From NCBI RefSeq assembly GCF_019655435.1, contig NZ_BPFH01000006.1:124001-188000 (forward strand): a stretch of DNA of 64,000 bases, given 5' to 3'. The notes under the pieces are model-generated. The model did no database searches and was not told the origin of the DNA. It was given only the letters and a program-made list of their open reading frames with translations. Each line of letters begins with the position of its first letter. Positions within the stretch are counted from its first letter, which is position 1. This DNA is from Jannaschia pagri (GTDB lineage: Bacteria; Pseudomonadota; Alphaproteobacteria; Rhodobacterales; Rhodobacteraceae). Of the stretch, positions 17,251 through 26,550 are shown in pieces. A program made the position numbers and the translations under genes.

Positions 17251-19161
17251 TCAGGCGCGCTTCGTTAACACTTCGATCCCAAGGACAGACAGGACCTTTG
17301 CCTCAATGTCCTCGGCATTCAGACCGGCTTTTGCATACATGTCCCGCGGGCCTGCTTGGTCGATGAACGCATCGGGCAGGACCATGGACCGGAACCGCAA
17401 GCCGGTATCGAAGACACCTTCGTCCGACAAAAGCTGCGCGACGTGGCTGCCAAATCCGCCCACGGCACCTTCTTCAATGGTGATCAGCGCATCATGGCGC
17501 GCGGCCAGATCCAGGATCAGGTCGCGGTCCAGGGGCTTCGCAAAGCGGGCATCGGCGACCGTAGGTGTGATCCCCCGGGCGACCAAGGCTTCGCGCGCCT
17601 GTTCAATCTCGGCCAGCCGCGCGCCGAACGACAGGATTGCGACCTGTTCGCCCTCATGCACGATGCGGCCTTTCCCAATCTCCAGCGGCTCACCCCGTTC
17701 GGGCATCTCGCATCCGACGCCTTCACCACGGGGGAAGCGGAACGCGATGGGTCCGCTGTCGTGCCGGGCGGCTGTGGCCACCATATGCCGAAGCTCCGCC
17801 TCATCGGCGGCGGCCATCACCACCATGTTCGGCAGGTTTGCGAGATAGGCCGTGTCGAAGCTGCCCGCATGGGTGGCCCCGTCAGCCCCTACCAGACCGG
17901 CGCGGTCGATGGCGAAGCGGACCGGCAGGTTCTGCAGCGCCACATCGTGGACCACCTGGTCGTAGCCCCGTTGCAGGAACGTCGAATAGATCGTGCAGAA
18001 GGGCCGCATCCCCGCAGCGGCAAGCCCCGCGCAGAAGGTCACCCCGTGCTGTTCCGCAATGCCCACGTCAAAACAACGGGCCGGGAAGCGTTCGGCAAAC
18101 AGGTTGAGGCCCGTCCCATCTGGCATGGCCGCCGTGATCGCGACGATCTTGTCGTCCTCAGCGGCTTCTTGGATCAGGCTTTGGGCAAAGACCTTGGTGT
18201 AGGACGGCGCGTTCGACGGCGCCTTCTTTTGCTCACCGGTGGCCACGTCGAACTTGGCGGTGGCATGGCCCCGGTCGGCGCGATGTTCGGCAAAACCCTT
18301 GCCCTTTTGGGTGATCGCATGGATCAGTATCGGCCCCGTCGCCCGCACCTTTACCGTGCGCAGAACCTGGGTCAGCTGGTCCATGTCGTGGCCGTCGATG
18401 GGGCCGACGTAGCTGAAGCCCAACTCCTCGAACAGAGTCCCGCCAACGGTCATGCCCTTGAGCATTTCTTTGGCGCGCTTCGCCCCCTCTTGCAGGGGTG
18501 GGGGCAGCAGGCCGACCGCACCCTTGGCGGCGGCCTTGAACTCCTGAAATGGCGCCCCGGCATAGAGACGGCTCAGGTAGGACGACATGGCGCCGACCGG
18601 TGGCGCGATGGACATCTCATTGTCGTTCAAGATTACGATGAGGCGCTTCTTCAGATGGCCTGCGTGGTTCAGGGCCTCATAGGCCATACCGCCCGACAAG
18701 GCCCCATCCCCGATGACCGCGATGGCATCGCCCACGTCATCCGCGCCCAATTCCCGTCCCATGGCAAATCCGAGCGCCGCACTGATCGAGGTGGAGGAAT
18801 GAGCCGCCCCAAAGGGGTCGTAGGTGCTCTCCGAGCGTTTGGTGAAGCCCGACAGCCCGTCCTTTTGACGAATGGTGTGCATCCTTTCCCGCCGACCGGT
18901 CAGGATCTTGTGGGGATAGCACTGGTGCGAGACGTCCCAGATCAGCTTGTCGCGGGGCGTGTTGAACACAGCATGGAGCGCGACCGTCAGTTCCACCACG
19001 CCCAAGCCCGCGCCCAGGTGACCGCCCGTCTGGCTCACCGACCAAATCGTCTCGGATCGCAGTTCATCGGCCACACGCGCGAGGTCCCGGTCTGGCAGGG
19101 CGCGTAGGTCAGCGGGGCCAGCGATACGGTCGAGAAGCGGGGTTTTGGGTCGGTCGGTCAT
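17251..19161 (-). CDS. dxs: 1-deoxy-D-xylulose-5-phosphate synthase
   Basis: 636 residues. It condenses pyruvate and glyceraldehyde-3-phosphate to DXP, the first step of the MEP isoprenoid pathway, using thiamine diphosphate. The TPP-binding motif [15 protein letters not shown] and the downstream NDNEMSI are present, as are [16 protein letters not shown] near the N-terminus and [15 protein letters not shown] in the pyrimidine domain. Length is normal. It starts seven bases after the ispA stop, and the dxs-ispA linkage makes an isoprenoid precursor unit. Confidence 0.97.
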   Translation of the reverse strand: MTDRPKTPLLDRIAGPADLRALPDRDLARVADELRSETIWSVSQTGGHLGAGLGVVELTVALHAVFNTPRDKLIWDVSHQCYPHKILTGRRERMHTIRQKDGLSGFTKRSESTYDPFGAAHSSTSISAALGFAMGRELGADDVGDAIAVIGDGALSGGMAYEALNHAGHLKKRLIVILNDNEMSIAPPVGAMSSYLSRLYAGAPFQEFKAAAKGAVGLLPPPLQEGAKRAKEMLKGMTVGGTLFEELGFSYVGPIDGHDMDQLTQVLRTVKVRATGPILIHAITQKGKGFAEHRADRGHATAKFDVATGEQKKAPSNAPSYTKVFAQSLIQEAAEDDKIVAITAAMPDGTGLNLFAERFPARCFDVGIAEQHGVTFCAGLAAAGMRPFCTIYSTFLQRGYDQVVHDVALQNLPVRFAIDRAGLVGADGATHAGSFDTAYLANLPNMVVMAAADEAELRHMVATAARHDSGPIAFRFPRGEGVGCEMPERGEPLEIGKGRIVHEGEQVAILSFGARLAEIEQAREALVARGITPTVADARFAKPLDRDLILDLAARHDALITIEEGAVGGFGSHVAQLLSDEGVFDTGLRFRSMVLPDAFIDQAGPRDMYAKAGLNAEDIEAKVLSVLGIEVLTKRA

Positions 19162-19167
19162 TGGGTC

Positions 19168-20040
19168 TTACCTATCGCGAGTCACCACATAACGGGCGGT
19201 ATCGGCCAGCGTAGCGCCCTTTGGACTGTAAATCAAAAGTGACATCTTGGCCTGTTCGATTAACTTGTCAGCCTCCGCCCGCGCGGGCTCGACCCCCAGC
19301 AGCGACACAAAGGTCGCTTTGCCAGCCTCGGCATCCTTGCGCAGCGCTTTGCCTGCCTTCTCGGAGTCGCCTTCCACGTCCAGCAGGTCGTCGGCAATCT
19401 GAAACGCCAGCCCCAGCTTGGCTGCGTACTCCAATAGCGGCGCCGGATCCGCCCCGGCCAGCAAAGCCCCAGCCCTGCAAGGCCATTCCAGAAGGCGGCC
19501 GGTCTTGAGCCGTTGCAACTCGGAAATCTGCTCAAGCGTCAGCGCGGCCTCAGCGGTCTCCGCCGCGATGTCCAGGGCTTGCCCCAAAACCATTCCGCCG
19601 CCGCCCGCCGCCTGCGCCAACGTCAGGACCAGCTCCGCCCGGACGGCACCGTCCGGATGTGTCGCAGGATCGGCCACAATCTCGAACGCCAGGGTTTGCA
19701 AGGCATCCCCGGCCAGGACGGCCGTGGCCTCATCCCATTTTCGATGCACCGTGGGTTGCCCGCGCCGCAGGTCGTCGTCATCCATGCAGGGCAGGTCGTC
19801 GTGGATGAGTGAATAGGCGTGAACGCACTCAATGGCTGCCGCGACCCGCAGGGCGCGGGCGCGGGGGACGTTGAACAAGGCCGCCGATTCCAGCGCCAGA
19901 AAGGCGCGCAGCCGTTTGCCACCCCGCGTGGCATAGCGCATCGCCTCGGCGACCGGGTCTTCGCCGAACGCCGCCAGCAGCCTGTCTAATTCTTCCTGAA
20001 CCTCGGCCTGTGCGCGGGTTAGGTCGTTCTGAAAGCTCAT
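19168..20040 (-). CDS. ispA: Polyprenyl synthetase (farnesyl/geranylgeranyl diphosphate synthase)
   Basis: 290 residues. It extends isoprenyl diphosphates with IPP. The first aspartate-rich motif is DDLPCMDDDD and the second DDLLD (in FQIADDLLDVEGD), with GGKRLR at the N-terminal side. Length and context (between xseB and dxs) match ispA. Its ATG overlaps the xseB stop. The chain length of the product cannot be read with certainty. Confidence 0.94.
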   Translation of the reverse strand: MSFQNDLTRAQAEVQEELDRLLAAFGEDPVAEAMRYATRGGKRLRAFLALESAALFNVPRARALRVAAAIECVHAYSLIHDDLPCMDDDDLRRGQPTVHRKWDEATAVLAGDALQTLAFEIVADPATHPDGAVRAELVLTLAQAAGGGGMVLGQALDIAAETAEAALTLEQISELQRLKTGRLLEWPCRAGALLAGADPAPLLEYAAKLGLAFQIADDLLDVEGDSEKAGKALRKDAEAGKATFVSLLGVEPARAEADKLIEQAKMSLLIYSPKGATLADTARYVVTRDR

Positions 20041-20276
20041 GCTCCCTCGGGCGTCGTGGTGCCAGTGGGCTGGCCCTTCGCGTCGAGGGTGATTTGCCGG
20101 ACCTTTGCATCGGCGTCGTTCAGCTTGGCTTCGCAATGGGCCTTCAACGCCGCGCCCCGTTCATAGAGCTTGATCGACTCGTCCAAGGGCACATCGCCGC
20201 TGTCGAGCCGGGTGACGACCTGCTCCAACTCGGCAATGGCCTGTTCGAAACTTAGGGATGTCACATCGTCAGCCAT
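20037..20276 (-). CDS. xseB: Exodeoxyribonuclease VII small subunit
   Basis: 79 residues. The XseB core [19 protein letters not shown] and [19 protein letters not shown] is present in full. It partners XseA (not in this window) to degrade single-stranded DNA. It overlaps both neighbours (eight bases with the deacetylase-like gene, four with ispA), a common alphaproteobacterial order. Confidence 0.95.
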   Translation of the reverse strand: MADDVTSLSFEQAIAELEQVVTRLDSGDVPLDESIKLYERGAALKAHCEAKLNDADAKVRQITLDAKGQPTGTTTPEGA

Positions 20277-21192
20277 CGCCGCGCCTCCTCAACACGTCCA
20301 CATGCGCGGCGACCGCTTCGGCCAGCGCAACGAGGTCATAGCCGCCTTCCAGGCATGACACCACCCGGCCCGCGCAGTGCTGGTCCGCCACATCGCACAG
20401 CCGCTCGGTTGCCCAGGCGAAGTCTTCGGTTGTCCAGTTCAATTGGGCCAAGGGATCCGCCCGATGGGCATCGAAACCGGCCGAGATGAACAATAACTCC
20501 GGCGCAAACGTGTCCAGGCCGGGGAGGATCACATCCTCCATGGCTTTGCGAAAGGCCCGCCCGTCGGAGTTCGGTGGCAGGGGCAGGTTCACCACATTCC
20601 CATGGGCGCCTTGGTCCGACGGGGCGCCAGAGCCAGGCCAGAGCGGCATCTGATGGGTCGAATAGAACCGCGCCCGGGGCTCATCCCACAGAAGATCCTG
20701 GGTCCCATTCCCATGATGGACGTCAAAATCCACCACGGCCACGCGGGACACCCTATGTCCGTCCAGCGCGTGTTTGGCGGCAATGGCCACATTCCCCAGG
20801 GTACAGAACCCCATGGGGGTCTGCGTTTCGGCATGGTGCCCCGGTGGACGCATGGCGACAAATGCATTGGGCGCCCCGCCCATGACGGCGTCGACAGCTT
20901 GGACGGCGGCCCCGGCCGCCAAACGCGCCGCGCGCCAGGTCCCCGGGGACAGAAACGTATCCGCATCCAGTTGCGCCCAGCCCTCGCTCGGAACGGCACC
21001 TGCAATCGCGTCGAGATACTCAGCGGGATGGCACCGCAGCAGCTGCTCATCGGTCGCCTCCACGGCCTCTCGACGCTCCAGATCCATGCCGTCCAAAGCC
21101 TCCAGGATCACGCGCAACCGCGCGACCTGCTCCGGGTGGCCCGGCGGGTTAACGTGGTCGAGCGCATCGGGATGCGTGATCAGCAGGGTCAT
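20269..21192 (-). CDS. Histone-deacetylase superfamily amidohydrolase
   Basis: 307 residues. It has the class II deacetylase motifs [16 protein letters not shown] (catalytic histidine pair) and [14 protein letters not shown] (metal-binding Asp and His), then FISAGFDAH and GGYD. Bacterial members act on acetylated small molecules such as polyamines, or possibly on proteins; the substrate is unknown. It is the first gene of the unit that continues into xseB, ispA and dxs. Confidence 0.92.
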   Translation of the reverse strand: MTLLITHPDALDHVNPPGHPEQVARLRVILEALDGMDLERREAVEATDEQLLRCHPAEYLDAIAGAVPSEGWAQLDADTFLSPGTWRAARLAAGAAVQAVDAVMGGAPNAFVAMRPPGHHAETQTPMGFCTLGNVAIAAKHALDGHRVSRVAVVDFDVHHGNGTQDLLWDEPRARFYSTHQMPLWPGSGAPSDQGAHGNVVNLPLPPNSDGRAFRKAMEDVILPGLDTFAPELLFISAGFDAHRADPLAQLNWTTEDFAWATERLCDVADQHCAGRVVSCLEGGYDLVALAEAVAAHVDVLRRRGDG

Positions 21193-21217
21193 GGCGCAGG
21201 GCCTCCCTCGTTCGATG

Positions 21218-21258
21218 TTCCAAAAATATGCCGGGGGTCCGGGGGCTGGCCCCCGGCC
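21218..21258. repeat. Dispersed intergenic repeat with hairpin, petR side
   Basis: An AAAAATATGCCGGGGGTCC segment leads into CCGGGGG-ctgg-CCCCCGG (21239-21256). Related sequences lie at 43127-43150, 47817-47868 and 58904-58935. Here it lies just past the petR stop on the minus strand and could end that transcript. See the matching finding. Confidence 0.55.
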
Positions 21259-21265
21259 CGTCCCC

Positions 21266-21982
21266 TCAATCGGGTGCCAACATGTATCCTTCGCCCCGCA
21301 CGGTTTGCAGATACCTGGGCTGCTTCGGATCCGCCTCCAGCTTGCGACGCAATCGGGTGATTTGCACGTCTACGGCCCGTTCGTTCGTCTGGCCCCCGTC
21401 GCGGCCCAGCTTTTCGACCAAAGTCGTCCGGCTGACCGCCTCATGGGGCGAGGCCGCGAAGATCCGCATCAGTGTCATCTCTGTCGCGGTCAGGCGCACC
21501 GGCTCCCCGCCTTGCCACAGCTCCCCCCGCTCCATGTCGTAGCGGATCGGGCCCAGTTGCAGCATCTTCGGCATGGCGCCGCCGCTTGCCGGTGCGCGGC
21601 GCAGGATGGCCTTCAGCCGCAGCAACAGCTCTTTGGGCTCAAAGGGCTTCGACAGATAGTCGTCTGCCCCCGCCTCAAGCCCCGTGATACGATCCGATGT
21701 CTCGCCCTTGGCCGTCAGCAAGAGGATCGGCATCTCGCGGCTTTCGCGGATTTCGGCACAGAGGACAAAGCCGTTTTCCCCCGGCATCATCACATCCAGG
21801 ATCGCGATGTCGAAATCCAAGCCCGCCAACAGACGCCGCGCATGGTTTGCGTCCCGCGCTGCGGTCGTGAGGTAGCCGTTGCGGACCAAAAACTTTTGCA
21901 GCAGCGACCGGATGCGTTCGTCATCGTCCACCAATAGGACATGGGCTTGGTGGGTCTGCGCGCCCGGTTCCTCCAACGTCAT
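21266..21982 (-). CDS. petR: OmpR-family response regulator, PetR-like
   Basis: 238 residues. A receiver domain has Asp20/Asp21, phospho-acceptor Asp63 (ILDVMMPG), the conserved Thr in LLTAKG and Lys in SKPFEP. A C-terminal winged helix has [11 protein letters not shown] and [11 protein letters not shown]. With the MarR-type gene that overlaps it upstream, it matches the petP-petR pair described in Rhodobacter capsulatus, where PetR is needed for cytochrome bc1 expression. The petABC genes themselves are not in this window on the downstream side, where the deacetylase-xseB-ispA-dxs unit follows, so the target is inferred. Confidence 0.85.
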   Translation of the reverse strand: MTLEEPGAQTHQAHVLLVDDDERIRSLLQKFLVRNGYLTTAARDANHARRLLAGLDFDIAILDVMMPGENGFVLCAEIRESREMPILLLTAKGETSDRITGLEAGADDYLSKPFEPKELLLRLKAILRRAPASGGAMPKMLQLGPIRYDMERGELWQGGEPVRLTATEMTLMRIFAASPHEAVSRTTLVEKLGRDGGQTNERAVDVQITRLRRKLEADPKQPRYLQTVRGEGYMLAPD

Positions 21983-22479
21983 CGCTCGCCTTCCTTGGTG
22001 CCCGCAAAGAGGCGGCGCAACTCGGGATCCATCATATGCTCAAGGACCTGGCGAAATCCAGCGACGGCATCCGGACCCGCTTGGCTGAAGGCTGCGCGCA
22101 TGCGCGCCCGTTGGGCGTTTGATAGCGCGGCCTCCAACTCGGCCCCCTTGTCGGTCAGATGCAGGTGCCGTTCCCGCCGGTCCCGCTGCCCCACGCGGCT
22201 TTCGACAAGGCCATCCTCCACCAGGGTGCGCAGCACGCGGTTGAGCGATTGCTTCGTCACCCCCAGGATGGTCAGCAGGTTGTTGACGGTCGTGCCCGGT
22301 GACCGCTGAATGAAGTGGATCGCGCGGTGGTGCGCCCGGCCGTAGTTCATGTCCGCAAGGATCCGGTCCGGGTCCGCCGTGAAGCCGCGATAGGCAAAGA
22401 ACATGGCTTCGATGGCGCGCCGCAACTGCTCGTCCGTCAAGAAAAGCAGGGAGTCGCTGTCTCTGCGATCGTCGGCCAT
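21979..22479 (-). CDS. petP: MarR-family transcriptional regulator, PetP-like
   Basis: 166 residues with a central winged helix-turn-helix (NNLLTILGVTKQSLNRVLRTLVEDGLVE) and the wing basic run GQRDRRERHLHLTDKG, both standard MarR features. It overlaps the response regulator by ATGA. In Rhodobacter the equivalent PetP accompanies PetR. It is divergent from ilvE across a 137-base region containing the inverted repeat TCCCC...GGGGA just upstream of its start. Confidence 0.85.
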   Translation of the reverse strand: MADDRRDSDSLLFLTDEQLRRAIEAMFFAYRGFTADPDRILADMNYGRAHHRAIHFIQRSPGTTVNNLLTILGVTKQSLNRVLRTLVEDGLVESRVGQRDRRERHLHLTDKGAELEAALSNAQRARMRAAFSQAGPDAVAGFRQVLEHMMDPELRRLFAGTKEGER

Positions 22480-22616
22480 ATCTGTCCCCCAGTTTGTGGG
22501 GAAACTACGTCAGCGATATTGACATTCCAAGGCCGGATTGTTAGCCACGGTGGATTTTGACGCAACTTTATGTCCGATGCGGGCATTTGTGCGAAACAAT
22601 AGGGATGGAGGGTGCG

Positions 22617-23486
22617 ATGGCTGGGTCCTATGCCGAGCTTGAGGGTAAGATTTGGATGGACGGTAAGTTGGTCGACTGGGGCGATGCCAATGTGCATCTG
22701 CTGACCCATGCGATGCATTACGCCAGCGCCGTCTTCGAGGGGGAGCGGGCCTATTCCGGCAAGATCTTCGAATCGCGCCGCCACTCCGAGCGCTTGATCG
22801 AATCCGGTCGCCAGTTGGACATGGAAATCCCCTGGACGGTCGATGAGATCGAGGCCGCCAAATATGAGACCATGCGTGCCAATGGCTTCGAAGACGCCTA
22901 TGTCCGCGTGCTGGCTTGGCGCGGTGCGGGCGAAGACATGGGCGTGTCCTCGGCGCGGAACCCTGTCCGCATGGCCGTGGCGACCTGGGCTTGGGGAAAT
23001 TACTATGGTGATGCCAAGATGAAGGGCGCAAAGCTGGATATCGCCAAGTGGAAGCGCCCCTCGCCCGAGACGGCGCCCAGCCACGCCAAGGCCGCTGGCC
23101 TCTATATGATCTGCACCATGTCCAAACACGCCGCCGAGGCGAAGGGCTGCTCGGACGCGATGATGTTTGACTATCGCGGCTATGTGGCCGAGGCGACGGG
23201 GGCGAATATCTTCTTCGTCAAAGACGGTGAGGTGCACACGCCGGACCCCGATTGCTTCTTGAACGGAATCACCCGTCAGACCGTTTTGGGCATGTTGCGC
23301 GACCGTCAGATCAAGGTCCACGAACGCCACATCATGCCCGAAGAGCTTGAGGGCTTTGAGCAGTGCTGGCTGACCGGGACCGCCGCCGAGGTAACGCCGG
23401 TGGGTCAAATTGGCGACTACAACTTTGAGGTGGGCGCCATGACCCGCGATATCGCCGAAAGCTACGAAAAGTTGGTGCGCGCCTAG
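22617..23486 (+). CDS. ilvE: Branched-chain-amino-acid aminotransferase
   Basis: 289 residues, PLP fold type IV. The catalytic lysine is in SHAKAAGLYMICTMSKHAA; FDYRGYVAEATGANIFF and LTGTAAEVTPV are conserved class IV segments. It transaminates the last step of Val, Leu and Ile synthesis. GGAGGG upstream of the ATG at 22617 sets the start; in-frame codons upstream to 22557 lack family similarity. It ends before a strong hairpin at 23555. Confidence 0.94.
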   Translation: MAGSYAELEGKIWMDGKLVDWGDANVHLLTHAMHYASAVFEGERAYSGKIFESRRHSERLIESGRQLDMEIPWTVDEIEAAKYETMRANGFEDAYVRVLAWRGAGEDMGVSSARNPVRMAVATWAWGNYYGDAKMKGAKLDIAKWKRPSPETAPSHAKAAGLYMICTMSKHAAEAKGCSDAMMFDYRGYVAEATGANIFFVKDGEVHTPDPDCFLNGITRQTVLGMLRDRQIKVHERHIMPEELEGFEQCWLTGTAAEVTPVGQIGDYNFEVGAMTRDIAESYEKLVRA

Positions 23487-23554
23487 GCTGACGGACCCGT
23501 CGCGCGCCGTCCTGACCCTGGGGTAGCCTTGCTTGCCTGGGGCAAAACGAAAGC

Positions 23555-23579
23555 GGCCCCGTCCATGTCGGACGGGGCC
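23555..23579 (+). terminator. Hairpin terminator after ilvE
   Basis: GGCCCCGTCC-atgtc-GGACGGGGCC, a perfect ten-base-pair stem 68 bases past the ilvE stop. It lacks a long T-tract, so termination may be partial. The rest of the 336-base gap (23487-23822) shows no gene; it contains a CtrA-type site at 23771. Confidence 0.6.
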
Positions 23580-23770
23580 TGAACTTCGAACCCCACGGGG
23601 ATTGGGGAGTAGTGTCCCCGACGCGACACACTGGGTGGGGGCTAGGATGCGCCGCGCCGGGTGACTTGAGCTTTCGCTCCTACTGACACCGGTATGATGC
23701 TGACGTCGGGCGAATCTCGGGTTCTGCTGTGATCGATCTCGGGTCATTTCTGGGCGAGACAGAGGCAGGA

Positions 23771-23785
23771 TTAACGCGCGCTTAA
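23771..23785. promoter_or_regulatory. Candidate CtrA binding site
   Basis: TTAA-cgcgcgc-TTAA with exact seven-base spacing, embedded in the perfect inverted repeat GATTAA...TTAATC (23769-23787). This fits the alphaproteobacterial CtrA consensus TTAA-N7-TTAAC except for the last base. It ends 37 bases before the DUF2794 start, where it would overlap the promoter. Confidence 0.6.
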
Positions 23786-23822
23786 TCTTGATCTGGGGCC
23801 CTCGGCGCACCACTGTTCCCCC

Positions 23823-24161
23823 ATGACAGTGCAAAGCCCCGTTCCCGCGCGCCCCGCCCCCGACCAAGTCCACTTTCACCGCACCGAACTGTCGGTGATT
23901 TTATCGCTCTATGGTCGGTTCGTGGCTGCGGGGGAGTGGCGGGACTACGGGATCTCGTCCCTGCGCGACGTGGCGATCTTTTCGGTGTTCCGGCGGACAG
24001 CAGAACAACCGATGTACCGCATCGAGAAGCGCCCCAAGATGGCGGCCAAACAGGGGATGTACTGTGTGATCGGGATGGATGGCCGCATCCTGCGTCGGGG
24101 CCATGATTTGCGCACCGTGCTGCGGGTTCTGGAACGGAAGCTGATCCGGGCCGTGGACTAG
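23823..24161 (+). CDS. DUF2794 family protein
   Basis: 112 residues, recognisable as the conserved alphaproteobacterial DUF2794 family by VHFHRTELSVILSLYGRFVAAGEWRDY and the C-terminal RRGHDLRTVLRVLERKL. Its function is unknown. It is a single cytoplasmic domain with no membrane segment. The candidate CtrA site right upstream suggests cell-cycle or motility-linked control, which is inference. Confidence 0.85.
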   Translation: MTVQSPVPARPAPDQVHFHRTELSVILSLYGRFVAAGEWRDYGISSLRDVAIFSVFRRTAEQPMYRIEKRPKMAAKQGMYCVIGMDGRILRRGHDLRTVLRVLERKLIRAVD

Positions 24162-24223
24162 GCGCTCTTCGACCTGCGCTCCCGTCCGCGCAAAGCCCCT
24201 AGCGCGCGACAGTCGTCGCACCC

Positions 24224-25084
24224 CTAACCGTTACGCGTGATCCGCCGTCGGTCCGTCATCTCACCGGCCCCGCCAGAGGTGCCCTCCGCATTGGCGGCGA
24301 TCCGACGGCGCGCGTCGTCCAGGGGCTCATAGGCGACAGCCATGTGGTGGGCGTTGGCATGGAGCAGCAGCGTGTCCGACGCCATGATCCCCACATGCCC
24401 CTTCCAGAACACAAGATCTCCCCGCTGCAGCGGCTCCCCTTGGTGCAACGCGCGGCCCAGGGCGCTCTGCTGGTCGCTGTCGCGGGGGCAGTCGATCCCG
24501 CAGGCCACCAGGGCCTGTTGGACGAGCCCGGAACAGTCGATGCCCCACCGCGAACATCCGCCCCACAGATAGGGGGTGCCCAGGAACATATCGGCGACGC
24601 CGACCGGGTCCGAAAACCGGGCCCGCAGCCGTTGCAGGTGCTGCGTCGGCACGAAATGCCCGGTGGAGATCTTTTGGAACTCCCCCAAGTCGGACGTGAC
24701 TCGCACATGGCTGCCAAAGAAGATGGCAACTTCGGGCGGGGCCTTGAGCCGGGCGCGCGGATACAGGTGCGTCGCCGGCGCGGCCACCCAATGGGTCGCC
24801 GCCTCTTGCCGGGAAAGCGCCGCTGACAGAACATAGCCGCAGTAGCCGTCCCGCAGGCTTTGGCCAAAGGCAAAGCCATCGCGTTCGTCGATGACCCGGA
24901 AGGCCTCCCCAAACAACAGTTGGCTGGACCGATCCCCCCGCGGGGCGTCCGACAGGTTCACAAGCGGCTGCTGGACCGTGCGAATGGTTCCCTTAACGTA
25001 GCGCGTGGCCTCAAGCACGCCGCGCAACTCGTGCGCGGCGGCATGGCCGTTCGCGGGCGTGACGCGGGGGTCAAGGCCGTTCAC
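24224..25084 (-). CDS. NlpC/P60 family cysteine peptidase (C40)
   Basis: 286 residues. The N-terminal half (about 15-140) resembles the SH3-like domains of NlpC/P60 proteins; the C-terminal half has the catalytic cysteine in YLWGGCSRWGIDCSGLVQQAL, histidine in WKGHVGIM and a following HANAHH. Such enzymes cut gamma-D-Glu-meso-DAP bonds in peptidoglycan peptides. No signal peptide is seen, so it may act on recycled muropeptides in the cytoplasm. Its GTG start at 25084 overlaps the stop of the M17 peptidase gene, suggesting they process the same peptides. Confidence 0.9.
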   Translation of the reverse strand: MNGLDPRVTPANGHAAAHELRGVLEATRYVKGTIRTVQQPLVNLSDAPRGDRSSQLLFGEAFRVIDERDGFAFGQSLRDGYCGYVLSAALSRQEAATHWVAAPATHLYPRARLKAPPEVAIFFGSHVRVTSDLGEFQKISTGHFVPTQHLQRLRARFSDPVGVADMFLGTPYLWGGCSRWGIDCSGLVQQALVACGIDCPRDSDQQSALGRALHQGEPLQRGDLVFWKGHVGIMASDTLLLHANAHHMAVAYEPLDDARRRIAANAEGTSGGAGEMTDRRRITRNG

Positions 25085-26463
25085 AGATCGAGGACCCGGG
25101 GCAGGGCGTCCAAAATGGCGCGCGCGCCCATGCCGACGCCGCCTTTCGGGCGGGCGGGGGCCGCGCTCGGGTTCCAGCCATAGATGTCGAAATGGGCAAA
25201 GCGCGGCGCGCTGACAAACCGGTCCAAGAACAGGGCAGCCGTGATGGAGCCCGCAAACCCGCCCGCGGGCGCGTTGTCCAGGTCGGCAATGCCTGGCTCG
25301 ATCATCCGATCGTAGGGGCGGTGCAGTGGCATCCGCCACAGTGGGTCTCGGACGCGTTTGCCCGCCTGCACCAGCGCGAGGGCAAGGGCATCGTCATCGG
25401 TGTAGAAGGGCGCGAGGTCCGGCCCGACGGCCACCCGCGCCGCGCCGGTCAGCGTGGCCATGCAGATGGTCAGGTCGGCGGGCGTCTCATCCGCCAGCGC
25501 CAGCGCATCAGCCAGCACCAAACGCCCCTCGGCATCGGTGTTGTTGATTTCAACGGTCAGGCCATTGCGTGCCGTGAGGATATCGCCGGGGCGGAAGGCA
25601 TTGCCAGAGACGCTGTTTTCCACCGCTGGGATCAGTACGCGCAGACGCAGGGGCAGCGCCAGATCCATGATCATCTGCGCCAGACCAAGAACAGTGGCGG
25701 CCCCGCCCATGTCCTTTTTCATCAGGCCCATGGAGGCACCGGGTTTTAGGTTCAGACCGCCCGTATCGAAGCACACACCTTTCCCGACCAGCGTCAGGGT
25801 CGGACCACTGCTGCCCCACTGCATGTCCAGCAGGCGCGGTGCCCGGGTCGAGGCGCGTCCGACCGTGTGGATCATCGGGAAGTTTTCGTCCAGCAGGGCA
25901 TCCCCCGCGACCACGCGCAGGGTCGCGTCAAACCGCTCAGCGAGGGAGCGGCAGGCCGCTTCCAACTCATCCGGACCCATATCGGAGGCCGGGGTGTTGA
26001 TCAGATCCCGGGTCAGCATCTCACCCGCGGCGATTGCCTCCAACCGGGGGGCGTTCACACCCCGCGGCACCTTGAGGCGCGGGGCGTCCGGGGACGCGCC
26101 TGCGTATCGCGTGAACCGATAGCCCGCCAGCAACCAGCCAAGCGTTGCTTCCTCTCGAGCGTTGTCGGTGAGGTCACCGTCCAGAGCGTATGTACCAGAG
26201 GGCAGGGCCGCGGCGGCCTTCGCAAACAGAAATCGGTCGCGGGTGTGGTCGCTTCCGTTGCCCCATCCGAACAAGACGCGCGAGACGCCCATGTCCGGCC
26301 CAGGCAAGGTGAGGATCTGACCAACTTTTCCTGTAAACCCGTTGGCTTGGACCCAGTCTTGGATCGGCTCGTCCTGTTGTCCGAGCCAATCTTCGAACTC
26401 CGCCGTGCTGACCAGCCGGATGGGAATCGCGCGGTCGTCAGGGGGGGCAAATCTGGCGGTCAT
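25081..26463 (-). CDS. M17 leucyl aminopeptidase family protein
   Basis: 460 residues. The family signature NTDAEGRLVLADAL and the metal-binding GVCFDTGGLNLKPGASMGLMKKDMGGAATVLG are intact. It removes N-terminal residues from peptides with two metal ions, usually as a cytoplasmic hexamer. The N-terminal 150 residues are the variable M17 domain. Translational coupling to the NlpC/P60 gene makes a peptide-recycling pair likely; compare PepA/PepB types. Confidence 0.93.
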   Translation of the reverse strand: MTARFAPPDDRAIPIRLVSTAEFEDWLGQQDEPIQDWVQANGFTGKVGQILTLPGPDMGVSRVLFGWGNGSDHTRDRFLFAKAAAALPSGTYALDGDLTDNAREEATLGWLLAGYRFTRYAGASPDAPRLKVPRGVNAPRLEAIAAGEMLTRDLINTPASDMGPDELEAACRSLAERFDATLRVVAGDALLDENFPMIHTVGRASTRAPRLLDMQWGSSGPTLTLVGKGVCFDTGGLNLKPGASMGLMKKDMGGAATVLGLAQMIMDLALPLRLRVLIPAVENSVSGNAFRPGDILTARNGLTVEINNTDAEGRLVLADALALADETPADLTICMATLTGAARVAVGPDLAPFYTDDDALALALVQAGKRVRDPLWRMPLHRPYDRMIEPGIADLDNAPAGGFAGSITAALFLDRFVSAPRFAHFDIYGWNPSAAPARPKGGVGMGARAILDALPRVLDL

Positions 26464-26512
26464 TTGGGCACTCGGCGGTGAAAGATCCTTGCGCCGCAGA
26501 CACTAGCTGCTT

Positions 26513-26545
26513 GGGGCGCCGCCGCAAGGGGCGGCGGGGCGCCCC
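26513..26545. terminator. GC-rich hairpin between the helical protein gene and the M17 peptidase gene
   Basis: GGGGCGCCGCCGC followed after a few bases by GCGGCGGGGCGCCCC can fold into a long, slightly mismatched stem. It lies just past the stop of the minus-strand gene at 26551 and before the peptidase start at 26463. There is no T-tract, so it may be a weak terminator or a processing hairpin. Confidence 0.4.
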
Positions 26546-26550
26546 TAGGA

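Noticed and set aside
17356..19107. Long plus-strand frame (583 codons) opposite dxs
   Set aside because: It is antisense to a complete, motif-confirmed dxs, and its composition (Arg/His/Gln-rich) is typical of shadow frames in GC-rich DNA.
22437..23879. Minus-strand frame of 480 codons opposite ilvE
   Set aside because: It is antisense to a fully supported aminotransferase and runs through a terminator hairpin.
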